The notes under the pieces are model-generated. The model was not told the origin of the DNA. It saw only the letters and a program-made list of their open reading frames with translations, and searched no databases. This document shows positions 33,081-47,300 of a stretch of DNA of 64,000 bases, piece by piece (position 1 is the stretch's first letter; the number at the start of each line of letters is the position of its first letter). The stretch is from Sthenelais limicola (lineage: Eukaryota; Annelida; Polychaeta; Phyllodocida; Sigalionidae): assembly GCA_942159475.1 (NCBI GenBank), contig OW804096.1, positions 109,342,194 to 109,406,193 on the forward strand, read 5' to 3'. Made by a program: the position numbers and the translations under genes.

Positions 33081-34799
33081 TATAAAGGGCAGCGCCATTT
33101 ATACTTGCTAAACCTTGCTGAAATCTGGGTCATGAAAGAAGATTCCTGTATCTCAATCATAAAATTCTCTGGTATTTGGACAAGCAGACCATTCTCTAAG
33201 GCAGTCTGCAAGCATCTGACTTGTGGTGGTCTGGAAGCATGGGCGAGTTGTGGTTTGTAACACATGTGTAGCTGCATGGTGGTCTATGCTAGATGAGAGG
33301 AAGCATGCAGAAAGATGCAAATCTTGTTCATCACTTGTGCTTTTTCTGGGTCCCTTGCCCACCTCTTGTTGATGAAAGACATGGCTGTTGTGTCATCAGA
33401 ATAGACCATTACTTGTCTATTCATCAAGGTTGGGTGAAAAAAGATGGCAGGTTGGATCAAGAATTGCTACCTTTTTGTATATGATATACTTGTCAGTGAT
33501 GTTTGACCACCCTGCCCATGAGACATACACTAACTCTCCATCATTTACAAATCCCCTGCTGCCCCACAACCATCCAATCTGTAATTTTCCACGACAGTTG
33601 GTTTGGCCTGAACATCTTTTTTCACTATCTTGAATCCATCTTGTATGCTGTTATGTAAAATGTCTGTATGAGGGCAGGAGCAACTCCCCCATGATCACTA
33701 GTGGTGGTTGGGTACACGAGGAGCACTCAACTTCTTGGCATCCTTTTCATATGGGGAAATTAATACTTGTCCCCAAATCTACAGGTGCCAAACATGGCAA
33801 AAGCCCTGTAGGGCTCCACAGTATCGCTTCTTTTACTTGCCCAAGAATTTCTACTGGGCTTTGTCTTTCTTTGTTCTTGGGATCAGAAAGGCAGATATAT
33901 ATATGACCCAGGGGCTGTCCCCTACCTTAAGTCAAACTGCACCTGCAGTTCCTTATGAGGACTGTTATATGCGAGGATCCAGGGCTACATGTGGTTCTCC
34001 ACTACATGAAAAATCATTATCGTGTATGCTAGGTAATACTCTCTCTGGTCTTTATGCAGGTCTCTGTTGGTCTTGAGGTGACACATGGTCCTCAGGCTGG
34101 CCATACCTGATTCATCCATCAACCTAATCTTCATGTTCCTTCCATCAATTGTATGGCACAATTGGCTCCTAGAATGATGGTAACCTTTTCCCGGAGTTCC
34201 TAGCCAGTCTGTTTGCTATGTGCTTTGGCACAAACTTTATCAGCCTTGTTTGCATCCTAGCCTCCCTGATGAGGCTGGGTTGTTGCCTTGACCTTCCTTT
34301 TATTTGGCACCAGGGGCCCCACCCGGAAAAAAAGATCCCAAATCAGGTTAGCAAGGGAAATTCAGCGATTTTAACCAACTAGGTAACTTTGTGGTGAGAT
34401 GCCTTGCTAGACATGGGATTGGTGGCATTTGCAATTACTTAGATGAATTTTTCATCATTGGCGAGACTATGGATGATTGTGCCTTCAAACAAAATGCCCT
34501 GATCCATCTACTTGTTTAGCTACTTTTTTGGCATCTTGTGGTGCAAGTGCTCATCCCCTGCCCAGCAGTGCATCTTCCTCAGTATCCTCTTCGACACAAT
34601 AAAGATGGAGGGTATTTCTTGTACTAGTTTGAAGCTAGTTACAAACGCCTGCAGCTATCACATATAAGTTACAACTTTCCACGATTGACAAGAATTAATT
34701 GGTGATTAGAGATTCTTTACTTCTTAAGATTACTAAAGATTGCACACACTCGAAGATTGAACAGGAAAATTCTGTGATAAAGGTATATTTATGTCTATT

Positions 34800-35156
34800 T
34801 TAGATTTTGCGATGGGAATAACTCCGCTTGCAGTTTTGTGAGGGAAAGAGCCTTGAAAACCCCTCCCAAAGTTTGCACGCATTTTTTCTGGGTGCAAAAT
34901 TCAGCAATGTTTTCAGAGAATCATTTTTCCTGAGCAGACTTTCTCTTGCAAACCTGTTTATGCGATGTTTTTTCCTGCGATCTATTTTTCTTGCTGGGGT
35001 ACCAGGCCTAGCTAGAACTCATCTGCCTCATCCTCAGTGGCGTTGTGGATCCCCAAATTTTTCACATTGTAGCACCTCCACATGGTCAACTTCCTTCAAG
35101 CTGTTCTTTCCTGCTTTTGCACATTCTGGAGGTTTGGTGCTGGCTGCTGACTCCAT
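34800..35156 (-). pseudogene. Decayed ORF inside the Harbinger-like element, unidentified
   Basis: An ATG at 35156 opens MESAASTKPPECAKAGKNSL, which stays open for about 40 residues to a TGA. A second frame continues with an acidic patch (ATEDEADEF), then a third with a basic run (ARKIDRRKKHRINRFARESL) to a TAA at 34800. The composition looks coding and the breaks look like frameshifts. Further open scraps lie on the same strand at 33080-33277 and 34100-34320. It is presumably an element-encoded protein. I do not recognise the family. Confidence 0.4.
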
Positions 35157-35412
35157 GTGAGGGAAATAGGCATGGACCTGCGGCCTCACTGCCCCAATGA
35201 AATAACTGCCAGTATGTCTCTTGTAACGCAGCTCTCTTTAGACAATGCTGTTGTCATCTGATGACCTATCTGATGTTTATATGTCCACATCTGGAAGTCA
35301 AAATCTCCAGTTTCCTCATATTTCCGATGGATTAGCTCTCCCCACTCAAGTGATATCGATCCCTGATTGTTCCTTTGTCATCAATTGTAAACATGAGGAT
35401 CAGTATTAAAAA

Positions 35413-35522
35413 AGGGGTTTAAAGGGGGGGTCATGCAATTTTGCACAAACTTTGAAGGGGGGGTCATGCATTTTTGCGCAAGACTTTAAGGGGGGGGTCA
35501 TACAATTTTGCGCAAGAATTTT
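35413..35522 (+). repeat. 33-bp subterminal tandem array, right end
   Basis: Three units follow the plan G7-TCATGCA-T4-GC(A/G)CAA, homologous to the left array and in direct, not inverted, orientation relative to it. Confidence 0.85.
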
Positions 35523-35573
35523 TCATGAATTCTCCTCTCCCCCCCCCAGTGGTTAATTATGAACAGTCCCTTA

Positions 35574-38500
35574 TAGGCCTACAACGAAACAAAATGAAAA
35601 TCAGGGTATTTTCACACAATTGTCATAATTTACACATTTTTCCTATTGCCCCTAATTATGTGGCCTATATTTCTAAACTTTGGATCACATATATACCAAT
35701 GACGGAAGTAGTGTAGGGAAGATCTTCTAAAGATATAAGAAAAGATACCTCTCCAAATATACAATGTACATTGCCATTTACATTAAAACGAGCTCAGTTG
35801 TTACAATTTTTGACAGAACTTTACGTCTTAACTAAACCAAGAAACTATAATTGAAGGATATACTCTCGTTGACTAAACTGACTTGCTGACGAAGGACCTA
35901 TCTATCTATCTGTCTGGCAAGAGGTTTGTAACAAATAGAACATATTATAACTAAGAATATATAATGAAAAGTATTTTATTACCCCCAAAGAAACATTGAA
36001 GCCTCGCGAATAATTATACTTTTTTTTATGGAAACTGTTCCTGATGTGGTGATGCCGATCCTTCAAGAAAGGGTAGATAATCAATCTTCCATGCAAGGAG
36101 AGTTGGATAAATTTATTGCTGCTTGCTTTTGCCAGAATGACCTTGTGGCCTTTAGTAATCAGTGAACTCGGACCGCAAACTGACGTTGATCTCATGTTCA
36201 GGCGACAAAAAATGTAATTTATTTGCTGGTAGTCTGTATGCCAGACCCTGCCAGCGAACAATTGATGAGACGTCGTGGGTCGGCGGCTGGCTTCCACAGA
36301 CGAAAATGCTGGTTCTAGAAGAATTTACAAAAAACTGGAAGTCCCATCATTGTGTCTTGGTAGAGACAGATATGATTCCTTTCTTCTTCATGGATAAGCA
36401 TTCGCCGAACCATCAACCCTATACCTTGCTATTGTGTACGCGTGAATAGCCAGTCACTTGAATGGGTTGTATGTAGCTAGGATAACCATCTAATTTGTTT
36501 AAAAGGAGGAATACTTATATATACTTTTTTATATATATTTTTCAAGTGCAGGGTCTCACTTTCTTTTGAAAATATCTCGTTATACTCTTCAATATCACTG
36601 GTTAACTGGGATTTAAATTAGAGTCTTCAGGGGAATAACTGGGACGATATTTATTATTTGGAAAACTCTGTCGTATAAATGATTAGTCAGTCCTTCTCGA
36701 AACGTCTACCTCTACTTCCAACATGGTTCGCCTTTTAACTACGATGAGCATGGGCTACAACCGCTAAAAACAAATGGAATGGCTCCAGCCAACTGCAATG
36801 CCTCTGAGCAGCTGTAGTTAAAGGGAAAACCTCCATCCACTTCTCTCTGGAGTCCTCCCTTTGGTAGGTAGTGTGACCTATTTCCAACCACTCCTACTTG
36901 AACTCCACCCTTGACCTAAAAGTATAAATATTCTTCAAACTCACACCTGCAACGAGAATATTTATTCACACAACCCCATAAAGCTGTGACCCGAAACCCG
37001 AACACTTGTTTCAGGACATTCCTTTAGGGAACATCAATCATGAGCGGAATCATGATCATGAAAGTGAGCACACTTGTTCCTTTGGGAGAGAACAAATTAA
37101 GACACCCCGTCTTAATTTTAGTAATGTCGATATGAATGTGCAAATCATAACAGAATTCTTTATAATTAGGGGTTCATTTTTAAATTACTTGACTCCGAAT
37201 CGATAGGGGGGGTAATTATATGGGAGAAATAGCAATCTAAAAGAATCGATTGAACAAAATTTAATGTTGGCTCTTTCTGCAACGTAGCCTACAGACGTCT
37301 TTTGGGTCATTTCCATAAAATTTCCAATCTCTAATTACACAAATTTAGAAGAAATACAAACATTACAGTAGATCTAGATTATACTACATTTAAGGGAGTT
37401 TATTCCAACCTTTCACAATTTGGTCGAAATGATGATGTTAAAAGATAAATTCTGATTTTCTCTAAAATAATAGATATCGTATATGTCTCATATGTCTTAA
37501 TGAAAGCAATATGTCTGTATCTCTCTCCGTTTGGTGAGTGGTAGGAGAGTACTCCTCACGAATGTTGTTCAATTCATTGTTTGAGAGACCTTCCCCATAC
37601 GCTATTCGTCCCCTATACAAAACCATATAGATCTAGTTTCTCTATGACAGCTAAGGACGAAGATCTATGGGAAAAGTGGGCTTCCATATTCTATATGGTC
37701 ATAATGGAGAAAAACTGCCAAAAAATAGATCTTGAGATTTTGTTGAAACATTAGGTTTACAAATTTCCTTTTTTGTACAAGTACATCGAAACAAAGTTCC
37801 ACAGAGTCTACAATCTGCAGGTCTGCAACTTATGTTGGAAAATATCGCTGAATAATCTGTCTAGACTAATGATGAGATGAATAGGTACAATAAAGAGAGG
37901 TAATAGACCAGAAATGCCATGTGATGTAGAATAGGAGTGATAGCCAGGCGTCGATGCTTTATGAGCCATAAGGAAATTGCTGTTACACCTGGGTCCACCA
38001 CTAAAGACCCGCATACACATTCATGACATTTTTAAGTCATAAGAGTTAGCCCATTATGGCCGGACTCCTTACAAAAGCATATTCAAAAACAATTTCATTT
38101 TAATTTCGAAACAATTGTCTCAACGAATGCATATACCGGGGTCCTTTAGTTTTTATATGTAAGTAAATCTATGTCCTTTTTCAAAATGACAACTTATTAT
38201 AATATCATTGTATAATCCTTCTTTCTTCATTCATTTCCGAGCGTATTTCGTTGGCTCATTTCAATGTTAATTTGGACCTGTCAGTTCTTGTTATCACACC
38301 TTGAGGAGTTTGAGCTACATATATGTAAAGTCACACACATAATATGGCCCATGCTATATGAGTAGGTATGAGGGAAACTTTGACAAGATAACAGTAAACC
38401 TATACGCAGTCTTGCACCTTATTTAAATTTAAATGATTAAGACATTTTCCACTCGATCTACATTGTAATCCAGTGCTCCATAATAGAAACTTTATGCATG

Positions 38501-39419
38501 TGTACTTTAACCATCTACACCTTATATTCACAGTTGTAGTTGTAGAAAATGTACAACTGGATCTAGCATGTATGGTACTAGCATGATATATTCATACCAT
38601 AAAATATAACTCAAAAAGTAAAACTACTATAAAGTATTTAAAATCTTTTAAAAATAATAACTGTAATTAAATGGCATCTCATTAATTAAATGTGTCTGAC
38701 GTCTGGCTACTCTGTTCTAAGTAGCTAGAATTAATTGAAAGTTCATTTTATCCTCACGGTTTTAATAAAGCTACCTGAAATTGTAATCGCTGACAGTGAT
38801 ATCAAGGACTGTTATTGATAACTGTCACCACTACTTGTTTTAAATCTTCACTTCCTCAGTCTGGCAAGAAGAACACACACAAACGGAATTTTACTGAGAT
38901 ATAAGGATGCCATGAATAGGATCTTTATTTCTTTATTGGTTATGTTCAAGCCAGGAAACAAAGTTTGTGACTTGAAATGAATACTGTATGGCTAAATAAT
39001 GTAAATGCTTGATTTCTCCATGTAGCGATTGGTCTTCCCATTACTTATCCCCGCACGTCTAAATTGGGAATACATTCGACGCTTGGTATAAGGACACCCT
39101 TGTGCGTCCTCTACACACAAACGGGCGCCAATTATCCAGAATTGACTAAGTACATTGGCGAATGCCGATCACATACTCTTCCAATTGTTCCAATGGAATT
39201 TCCTATGGTCAGTGGTAATTGCTTTTGCCTGATCAATAGCTGGTCACATCATTGTGATGAGACGGGACTTCCATCCCCACATCTCCATCAGACATAAATG
39301 CTTTCCATTTTACTAATTAAGCATTGCTGTATTGCTTCATATCTGTGTAATGCTGCCTCTACATCAGTCCTGGTTGTGTATCGCCGACTGTAATGTATTA
39401 AATTATATCTATCTACTTC
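35574..39419. other. No recognisable feature
   Basis: The ORF at 36162-36449 (95 codons) has several Cys and Trp but no family I recognise and no good splice sites. It is not called. Confidence 0.4.
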
Positions 39420-39880
39420 GAAGCTCATCCTATAGAGTATATTTAGCTTCTTTTTTTTTTACCAACGATTGCAAATAGAGGCTCAATAACCATAATTATG
39501 ATATTAGGACAGTCAAATAAATATATCGGGGTATTTAATACAATTTGAATTGTGTAAAAGGCTTAAATAGGTTTTGAGTAATGAGCCTAAGTATTCAGAC
39601 ATAATTTTAGACATTATTTCGGCGAATAGCTCATCCTATGGAGTATATTGTATAGCTACTTTACCAACGATTGGAAATTGAGGTACAAATGATAGTGCAA
39701 TAATCATATGCAATTAAGAAAGTCTAATAAATATATTGGGGTATTTAATACAATTTGAATTGTGTAGAATGCTTAAATAGTTTTTGAGTAATGAGTATAG
39801 GTATTCGGACATAATTTTAGCCATTATTTCGGCGAATTTAGGGCAGTCAAATAAAGATATTGAGGTATTCAATGAAATAA
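39420..39880 (+). repeat. Tandem duplication, about 208-bp unit
   Basis: Two units (39420-39627 and 39628-39838) both begin AGCTCATCCTAT, share TATTTAATACAATTTGAATT, and end ATTATTTCGGCGAAT. A third partial copy (AGTCAAATAAAGATATTGAG) follows to 39880. Divergence is about 12-15% by eye. Confidence 0.85.
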
Positions 39881-42800
39881 TGTAGGCCCTACCCTCCCTC
39901 TGTCTACCCTCTCTCTCTCTCTCTCTCCCTCTCTCTCTCTAGCCCTACACCCTCTCCTCTCTGTCTTTGCTTATGCTTAGTTTTCCTACTATTATTAATT
40001 TCGGCCGCCATTTTCGGGGGTGGTTGTCCAGGTTTCCATAAGAGACAGCTTAACTGAAGTCTTCGACTCCTGCTCACCTATATATAGGCGATAATAGCAA
40101 TAATAACTGTGACGCATACAAGTGAACGATATTATATGGAGGTAAGGTAAGCGATAATTGAAATTGGCAAAGTGACTCATTGTGCTATTTAACGTGTAGA
40201 CGGAGCTCCTCACTTTTTAAATGCAATCAATGTGATTAATTGTTGAATAGATGCCGCTTTACTTGTAATTTACATGCAGAAGTAGTGACTAGGGTACTTT
40301 GCTTATCCATGATAAAGTAATTAAATCCTTCCCAGGGCTTCGACAACCAATGTGACTGGCCAGAAGAACGGGAGGGAAAAAACACTGCATATTTTCCCAC
40401 CTAGTTATGGCTATATTTTGGTCCCACGTGGGTTCTGCGACTCATTTATATATCATATAACGCTGTGTTTCCTCGGGAATCAAAAACGGGAACAATGAAT
40501 GTTTTCAGTAGACAGGCAATCATTGCTTTCATCAATCGCCATGCATGCATGAACAATGCAATTGATCATTTGTGTGAGCAATAAATGACTTACCGGTATA
40601 CATACACAATAATCTACTAAGATATATATTTGTCATAAAGTTGTTAAAAAAGTGATAACTTTAAAATTATTCGAAGAACTAAATCCGTTTTAAACCCAAA
40701 CTAACATTAATTATTAACTGATCAAAATTGATTTTGATGACGAAATATCAATGAAAAAATCTTGAAACTCTATTATTGCTCACCCTCGCTCTACGGGCCT
40801 TGTAGAATTTTCCGTAATTTTTTTTACGCCATTACTTACTTTATACACACAAAAGGGGAGTCCTTCTAATTACAGAGTCGGGTGTGAATTATTATAAAAA
40901 CCGAAATGCCAAAAGTGTTCAGGAATCTGGTACTAACAATTCCGGTGCTACTTGGTTAATTATATAATGCAAGTCCTTTCTATAACTTCGGTGTAATCTT
41001 GACCCACTATTTCATAAATTTATAGTTCTTCCCTCTTTGTTTTCATTGTATGTATTTCACTCAATAAACGACACACGAGCTATAGACGCGCCTTTATATC
41101 ACTATCGATTAATATGACAATGTAATCACAAACAAGCATACATCCAACATAAATATGTGTTATTTATCACTTTTATGCCAGGTTTTTACCATGGAATCAA
41201 TGCTTACTTTTTAATTTAGAATGGTGACGACTAGCTGGTGGAGGAAAATGACGATATCGCTTTAACTCAATCTCACTTTATCAATTCGTGGTTAAATTGG
41301 TTCGTAATCGAGGAAGCACCATGGATCTGCCAAGCCATCGAAGTTTAGTGGTTTAGATGCTGTTTGTGAATTACTGAGTGACAGGAGGCTGAACCTGAAC
41401 TCTCTATTCCGAAGTATTGCGACGCATGGAGTGCGTTGCTCCGAAGATTCTTAATTGTTTCGCTACTTGTAATATTGCTAGCTGTAGTCGTAATTGTATC
41501 GTTATACCATTGGTCCTAAATATCGTTATCCCCATTGAATATAACTCTAATTGATTGTAACGATAAAATGTGATTTTGAGCACCTGTTATTCTAATCATT
41601 TTATAGTTGTAGGGTATGGAAGGAATAAGACCTGGGTTTGAACAGAATGTCTAAATAAAGCCAGATAACTTTCGAATGTCATTAGCAACCAGTAAGTTAT
41701 TTGAACAACAAACAGCCTCATAAAAACACAGAAAAAATAATCTTTCTATATACAACATTTAAACCCGTCTTTTGTTGGTAACTTTTTATTGCAATTTGTT
41801 GGTTTATCGGTAAGCAATGTCCTACGATACAGTACCGAAACATACAGGAAACGACCACTTTTTACAAAGGCTTGGAACTTCAAACCCATCATCAATTTGA
41901 TTTATATGAAACTAGTCTTACTTGCAGTGGCAGTCAGTCGTTCGTTCTAGATATATACAGAAATATACATACATCAACTACGTAGCCAGTTAAATATACT
42001 TCTCCATAGAAATATATACATTCGCAGTGGTTATGAGTTTCGTTTATGCTCAGCACAATTGAACCAGAAAGGAACTGTTTTTCCAATCGTCCCTTCTTAA
42101 TTTTGCAGACTATAAAGCGATTTCGAAATCTAAAATGTTTTTGTTTAACTATTTCTACCGTACAGCAAATGGCAGAAAAAGAAACGAAATTTGACACATT
42201 TCGATGAGAACGGAAGAAAGGAAAAAGGACCTAAAAAGGTCCTAGTTCTGATTGGATTTGGATATGTTACTGGGGATGTTTCTATAAATCATAAGGTTCT
42301 CTAGATTGAATAGATATCCATCACGAACGACGAATCCACAACATGATATACATATGAACTCCTATTTACAGTCTTGTTTGATATCTCCAGCAGAGGAAAA
42401 TGTCATTCTTAAAGCATGGACCTACGAATGCACTGGAATGTAAAGAAATATCTATCCAAACATTATCTTTCATAGCTGCGCGTAGGCTACACAAATTATA
42501 AAAATCAATCCAGAATAGTGGATACTAAACGTATGGTAACCCACGGTTGCTTCAAAGTGAAATTATTACATGCCGTCCAATAATCGACGGAATTATTTGC
42601 ATATCTATGACTCATTTACATGATGAATCAACGTCAGATTTAGCAGCAACATATGTTCAGTTATCACTTGATAACAAAATAAATAGATTGAATAAATGCA
42701 ATTCAACGCTGTCAATTCCATGATTTTCTTTTGTGGCAGGCAAGAGAAATTGATTGCATGATACAGAAATTAAACTCTACAAAAGTCTTGATTTTTAAAG

Positions 42801-43177
42801 TTAAATATTATTTAGAGAAAATTTTATCTTAAGTATATGTTAATAGATGATACAAACAGGAAATAAATGTTGAAACAGGTGCTTTCCTTCATATATTATA
42901 GCTTTTACCATATGGAATATGCAAGTGTCCGTAATGATGTATTTGCTGAATTTTAAAGCTATATTCGCAGCTAATCGATCAAAAACAAATAATTACTTCT
43001 TTCCTTTTTACATACAACAGCAGCAACAGAATATTGATAACTTCAGGCCTATATGTAAAAAAAGAGTGCATTTAGATCTTATATGTAGTAATAGCTGAGT
43101 ATGCAGCTCCAATGCAAAAACTCACGTGGATTAATTTTCTCCTTCTAATTTTAGTAAAGGACACTCGTAAGTGTCTA
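39881..43177. other. No recognisable feature; CT microsatellite at left edge
   Basis: An interrupted CT run lies at 39909-39940. The rest is AT-rich with chance ORFs only. Confidence 0.45.
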
Positions 43178-43899
43178 TTTATTTGAAGAACAAGTCCCAC
43201 TATACATCTTGGATGTAAATATAGCTATACAATTATTATATGGTTTGTTCCAGTAATAGTGCCCAACATAAAACAAGGCTACCGTAAAGTCTGGTTCAAC
43301 ACATGCATTCATCCCAGAAAAGAACACTTGTTTGGCCAAATTCATTGCAATACAAGTTATTATGAAAGTAGTTTGACACCTAAGGATAGGCTCAGAAATT
43401 TCATCGTAGATTACGTCACAAGAGGAAAAGTAACATATTTTCCTGTTATAAAATGTTCGATACTTTTATCAGTTCAGCTTTCATTATCCTTTCAAACAGA
43501 TCATGAAGCCGGAAACAGATAAGGGCCATAGTCAAGACTTTGAATATGTCATTGGAAACATTGGAAACAGGTATCTATGGATTTCCCCTAACATATTGCT
43601 TGCCATTTGGTTTGAACCCACCTCCATAAAGAATCAGTTATCTCTTCTGTAGTTCGACCAGTATTAGTCGGGATGGCTTTTGCCCATGTCCCATGTCCCA
43701 GTCACCAATTTATGAGACATCAACTTTTGTTCTTTTCTCGATTAGCAGATTTTGTAGTTCAGGCCATTCACTTAAATAGGTATGAGGAAGAACCCCAAAC
43801 AAGTTACAAATAGCATTCATCTTTGATGAAATATCATTCACTTTCTTATCACGATAACAGACCCAATTACAATCATTTACACGCCCCCCCCCCCCCACC

Positions 43900-43903
<4 letters not shown>

Positions 43904-43957
<54 letters not shown>
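43904..43957 (+). repeat. (CT)27 microsatellite in the LRRC49 3' flank
   Basis: This is a 54-bp CT run preceded by a 13-base C run (43884-43896). On the LRRC49 strand it is a (GA)n tract about 220 bp after the stop codon, so it may lie in the 3' UTR. Confidence 0.95.
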
Positions 43958-43961
<4 letters not shown>

Positions 43962-44174
43962 CTCTCTCTTTTCTCTCATCCACATAAATTATAGACACAA
44001 AGATATTCTTTTGAATGACCTTCTTTCATAACAATCGCAGCGAGGGAGGCAATTGCCTCAAAGTTGCGATCAGATTACACAAGATATATTATACACAGGG
44101 ATAAGCACAGATAAGCTGTTATCACTACTGAGGGGGGCGAGGGGAGGGAGAAGGAGGAGGTGGAGGAGTAGATG

Positions 44175-44375
44175 TTAGCTCTTCTCCAACTCCTCGAGGC
44201 AGCGTTTCATATAGGCGGCCTTATCCCACATGTCTATGACTGCAGAGTGAACCATGTCTTCCAGTATAGCTGGCCACAGCCTCCGGAGTGCCACCCGCTT
44301 CTTGTCCACATTGATCGCCTCCACAGTTAGTTCCTTGATGTATGACCCTACCAAGTCGTTACGCCCGCGTTGCTC
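44175..44375 (-). CDS. LRRC49: LRRC49 exon I (last), stop codon
   Basis: The exon has 201 coding bases after acceptor ccctttccag. It gives 66 residues and a TAA stop at 44175-44177. The helical C-terminus (KELTVEAINVDKKRVALRRL, then WPAILEDMVHSAVIDMWDKA) matches the family C-terminus. The 3' UTR begins at 44174. Confidence 0.95.
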   Translation of the reverse strand, partial: EQRGRNDLVGSYIKELTVEAINVDKKRVALRRLWPAILEDMVHSAVIDMWDKAAYMKRCLEELEKS

Positions 44376-47300
44376 CTGGAAAGGGAGGCAAATAAAAATT
44401 ACCCTCAAAGATAACAACGCCAAGGATCAAGTTCATTCATTGGACCCAACCGCCGACAACGTTATAAAAGGTTTACCCACATGAGCTAATTTTAGATTAA
44501 GATACATTCGGTTACCATATAGATGAATGACATATTCTTCTAATCCACGACAAACTCCTCTCTATGTCCAACTAATCTTACAACTATTTCACAATGCTAT
44601 TTGGTAAGGTTCGAAAGGTTCACCTTATAACACGTAGAAGCTTAATAAATTTCTTCTGTTCTGTATTTGGTTGGCCACTTGCGATTTAGGTGTATTTTAA
44701 CTAGGTACTTAGCGCCATGAATTATGTATATATTACTACAGAAATTGAATTGTAGTCCTATAGGCGAACAACAGCTGTTGCCTGATTTAGGGATCTTTTG
44801 TTTTACAATGGACTTTTAAGCACTTTGAAGAGTTGTTTCCATGACACAAACGGTTAAGGTCGATGCTGTCTCAGCATCTTTTCCTAAACAACATCGCATA
44901 TATATCTGGTTTATATTTATTTATAACTAGGTTGCAAATATAACTTCGGTAGTCTTTGCCTCCAGGACTTTACACTTTACACTTAACTTGCCTACTTTAT
45001 TTCATCAAAAGGCGTTGGGGGGAAATCGTAACAGTATCTTAAAGGCAAAGCTCTTTTTCCTTCATCTGGATTAGCAATGAATTCATTTTTTTAGAGTAGA
45101 ATAGACCCTAATAACAAATGAATCCGGGGCATTTCTACTACATAGTAAAGAAAGGGAAAGGAGAATAAAACCAGACATTGATGTTCTGGTTCTATTCTTT
45201 TGCGATATATACATTTATATACAGTAAATAAAACTCCTCATCACTTTTAGTCCTAAATTTACCTATAAAATGCTGTCAGAATATCAAAAACTGTCGAACT
45301 AAGGAATACTCAGGGCCAAATTATGTATTCTTTTTTTTTTTATGATACCCTGTTTGTTTATTTATATACTGAAAATAAACCATTAACACTACATCACATG
45401 ATCTGCGCCCCAAAATTAGGGGCAGGTGAAAAACCCCGATAAGGGGACTCTGGTTACCTAGTATAAATAAAGGCTTTAAAAAAAGATAAGCAAGGGGGGG
45501 GGGGGGGGAGTTATCCTAATTGCAATAGAGGCCAAGAGGCTTGACCCATCAGGAAAGTATCTTTTATGGACCACCCACCCTATGTATCTCAATATTACAA
45601 TACTCAGGTACGAGAACACTTATGTATAGCCAATTTTGATGGTAAGCATTGGGAAAGGTTTGTCGAGAACAGAAGCAAGGTTCTGCGCAGAAAGAGTACC
45701 TGTGCTTTTTGTTGAAGACTATCGGGTGGTGTGTATGTCAGGCCAGCTCTCCCCACTGACTCAATAGCAGTTCTGTCAGACATCTTAGTCTCTGAAGGCT
45801 TACGTAACTTATCTTCTGTGAGCGCCAGGAGCTGCTTCCTTCTGAAACAAATTGGAGTTTAGTGGACCAGGCGGTTAAAAATATTTGAATGGCTGCTGAC
45901 TCGGAAATTGAATGCATTGACTCTAAAAGATTCCTCCTAGGTACTAAAAACTCTCCTGTTTCAAAGGCTTAGGAAGGGTAACAAATGGAATGCTTTCATT
46001 TTATAATTTTGTTGCGTGCAGTTTATATTTGGAAATCTAAATGATACACGTACTTGTTTTCCCCCAAGAGTGTGACCAGTCTTGACTGTGGTATTTGTGA
46101 CGTGGTGATGTGAGCAAGCGGACCGAAGAATTTTTCTGCATTTACTATATCAGTCGCACTCACCTTTAAAATCAAGAAGGCTATAAAGTAACAGACCATT
46201 ATAAAACTAAAAGTAATTGCTGCAGAAAGTGATACGCAATACTCGGAGAAACTCTTCATAAATGGCTGCTTGTGGTAATTTATATACGCCTACAGACATA
46301 AGATGTGACATATATGTCATAGTGGGAGATGTTCTCATATTCAAACCTGTTAATTAAATGGGATGCAAGCCTTATTATAAAGACTGTAGAAAACATCTAT
46401 TGTTCTTCTTTGCGGACAAAGGACTTCCTTTTAAACAAACTATATATTAGCTCCCTCAGGAGAAAGAGCGATTCCTTTCTACTCACCTCAATATCGTTAA
46501 TCTTTTTAAGTGCGAAGTGCGCAAGCCTGAAGAGGGCATAGGTTCGCCAGAGGGTGAACCGAGTCACTGGGTTGCCTTCTTGTGTGATAACCAAATTGTC
46601 AAGGCGGCGGAGCGCACTCAAAGCATTTAACTGGTGTAAGGAGCCTATATTCGTAGAGCTAAAGCATAATGTCTGGAAAAAAGCAAAAAATGCAGTGAAA
46701 ATGGATTTCATGCAAAGGAATAATCAAACACGGTTTTGCATAACTCAGATGACTCGAACGTGGGTTAACTTTATGTAATAAATGGGGTAAATAATCTGGG
46801 CGAAGAGGTTCGTCGAAAAAGGTCATTTCTCCATGCCTTTTTTCTAGCGAGGTCCAGTTCCCTCTTTCCTCATTCTTATGATGAATTTCAATTGGTTCAT
46901 GTGTGAGAAAGGGGCCCATTACAGGGCATAATTCAGGAGATATCATATGGAGTATACATTAAAAAGACTTGCGGAGAGGCAGGTGATGTTAACCTTTTAA
47001 AGAAAGTCTCAGCAATCAATCAGGTGGAGCTTTTATTGAGAGCCCGCCTGTAAAGTTCTGCAACCTTACTATACCATTTATCAATAAAGAGGTCCTTTCC
47101 CTTAAGTGGAACATAATAATAAGTCAAATAGAGGCATACTGAATACGCATACTAATAGAGACAAGTCAATTTTCCATTTTCAGACCCTTTAAACCATTCC
47201 TAGGTTCAAAATCGATATGCTAAGATGCTTGGCAAAGTAGAGGGAAATGGGATGGGACCAACAGGGGAAAAGCCGTCAATAGAATCAAGGAAAAGTGGCC

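Larger units (their letters stand above)
32876..35570. mobile_element. PIF/Harbinger-like DNA element, 2.7 kb, with subterminal 33-bp arrays
   Basis: Inverted termini of about 42 bp start GGGACTGTTCAT and run through a G-rich tract to GAGAGGAGAATT (32876-32917 and 35529-35570), with about four mismatches. The trinucleotide TTA flanks both ends (32873-32875 and 35571-35573). A three-base TTA/TAA duplication with GGG-starting termini is the hallmark of PIF/Harbinger. The inside carries 33-bp tandem units next to each end and a decayed ORF on the minus strand. No DDE catalytic motif could be made out, so the superfamily rests on the ends only. Confidence 0.75.

Noticed and set aside
36162..36449. 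95-codon ORF with Cys and Trp residues
   Set aside because: No recognisable domain, poor start context, and no flanking exons.
43710..43985. ORF rich in Arg-Glu repeats on the minus strand
   Set aside because: It is the translation of the CT microsatellite.
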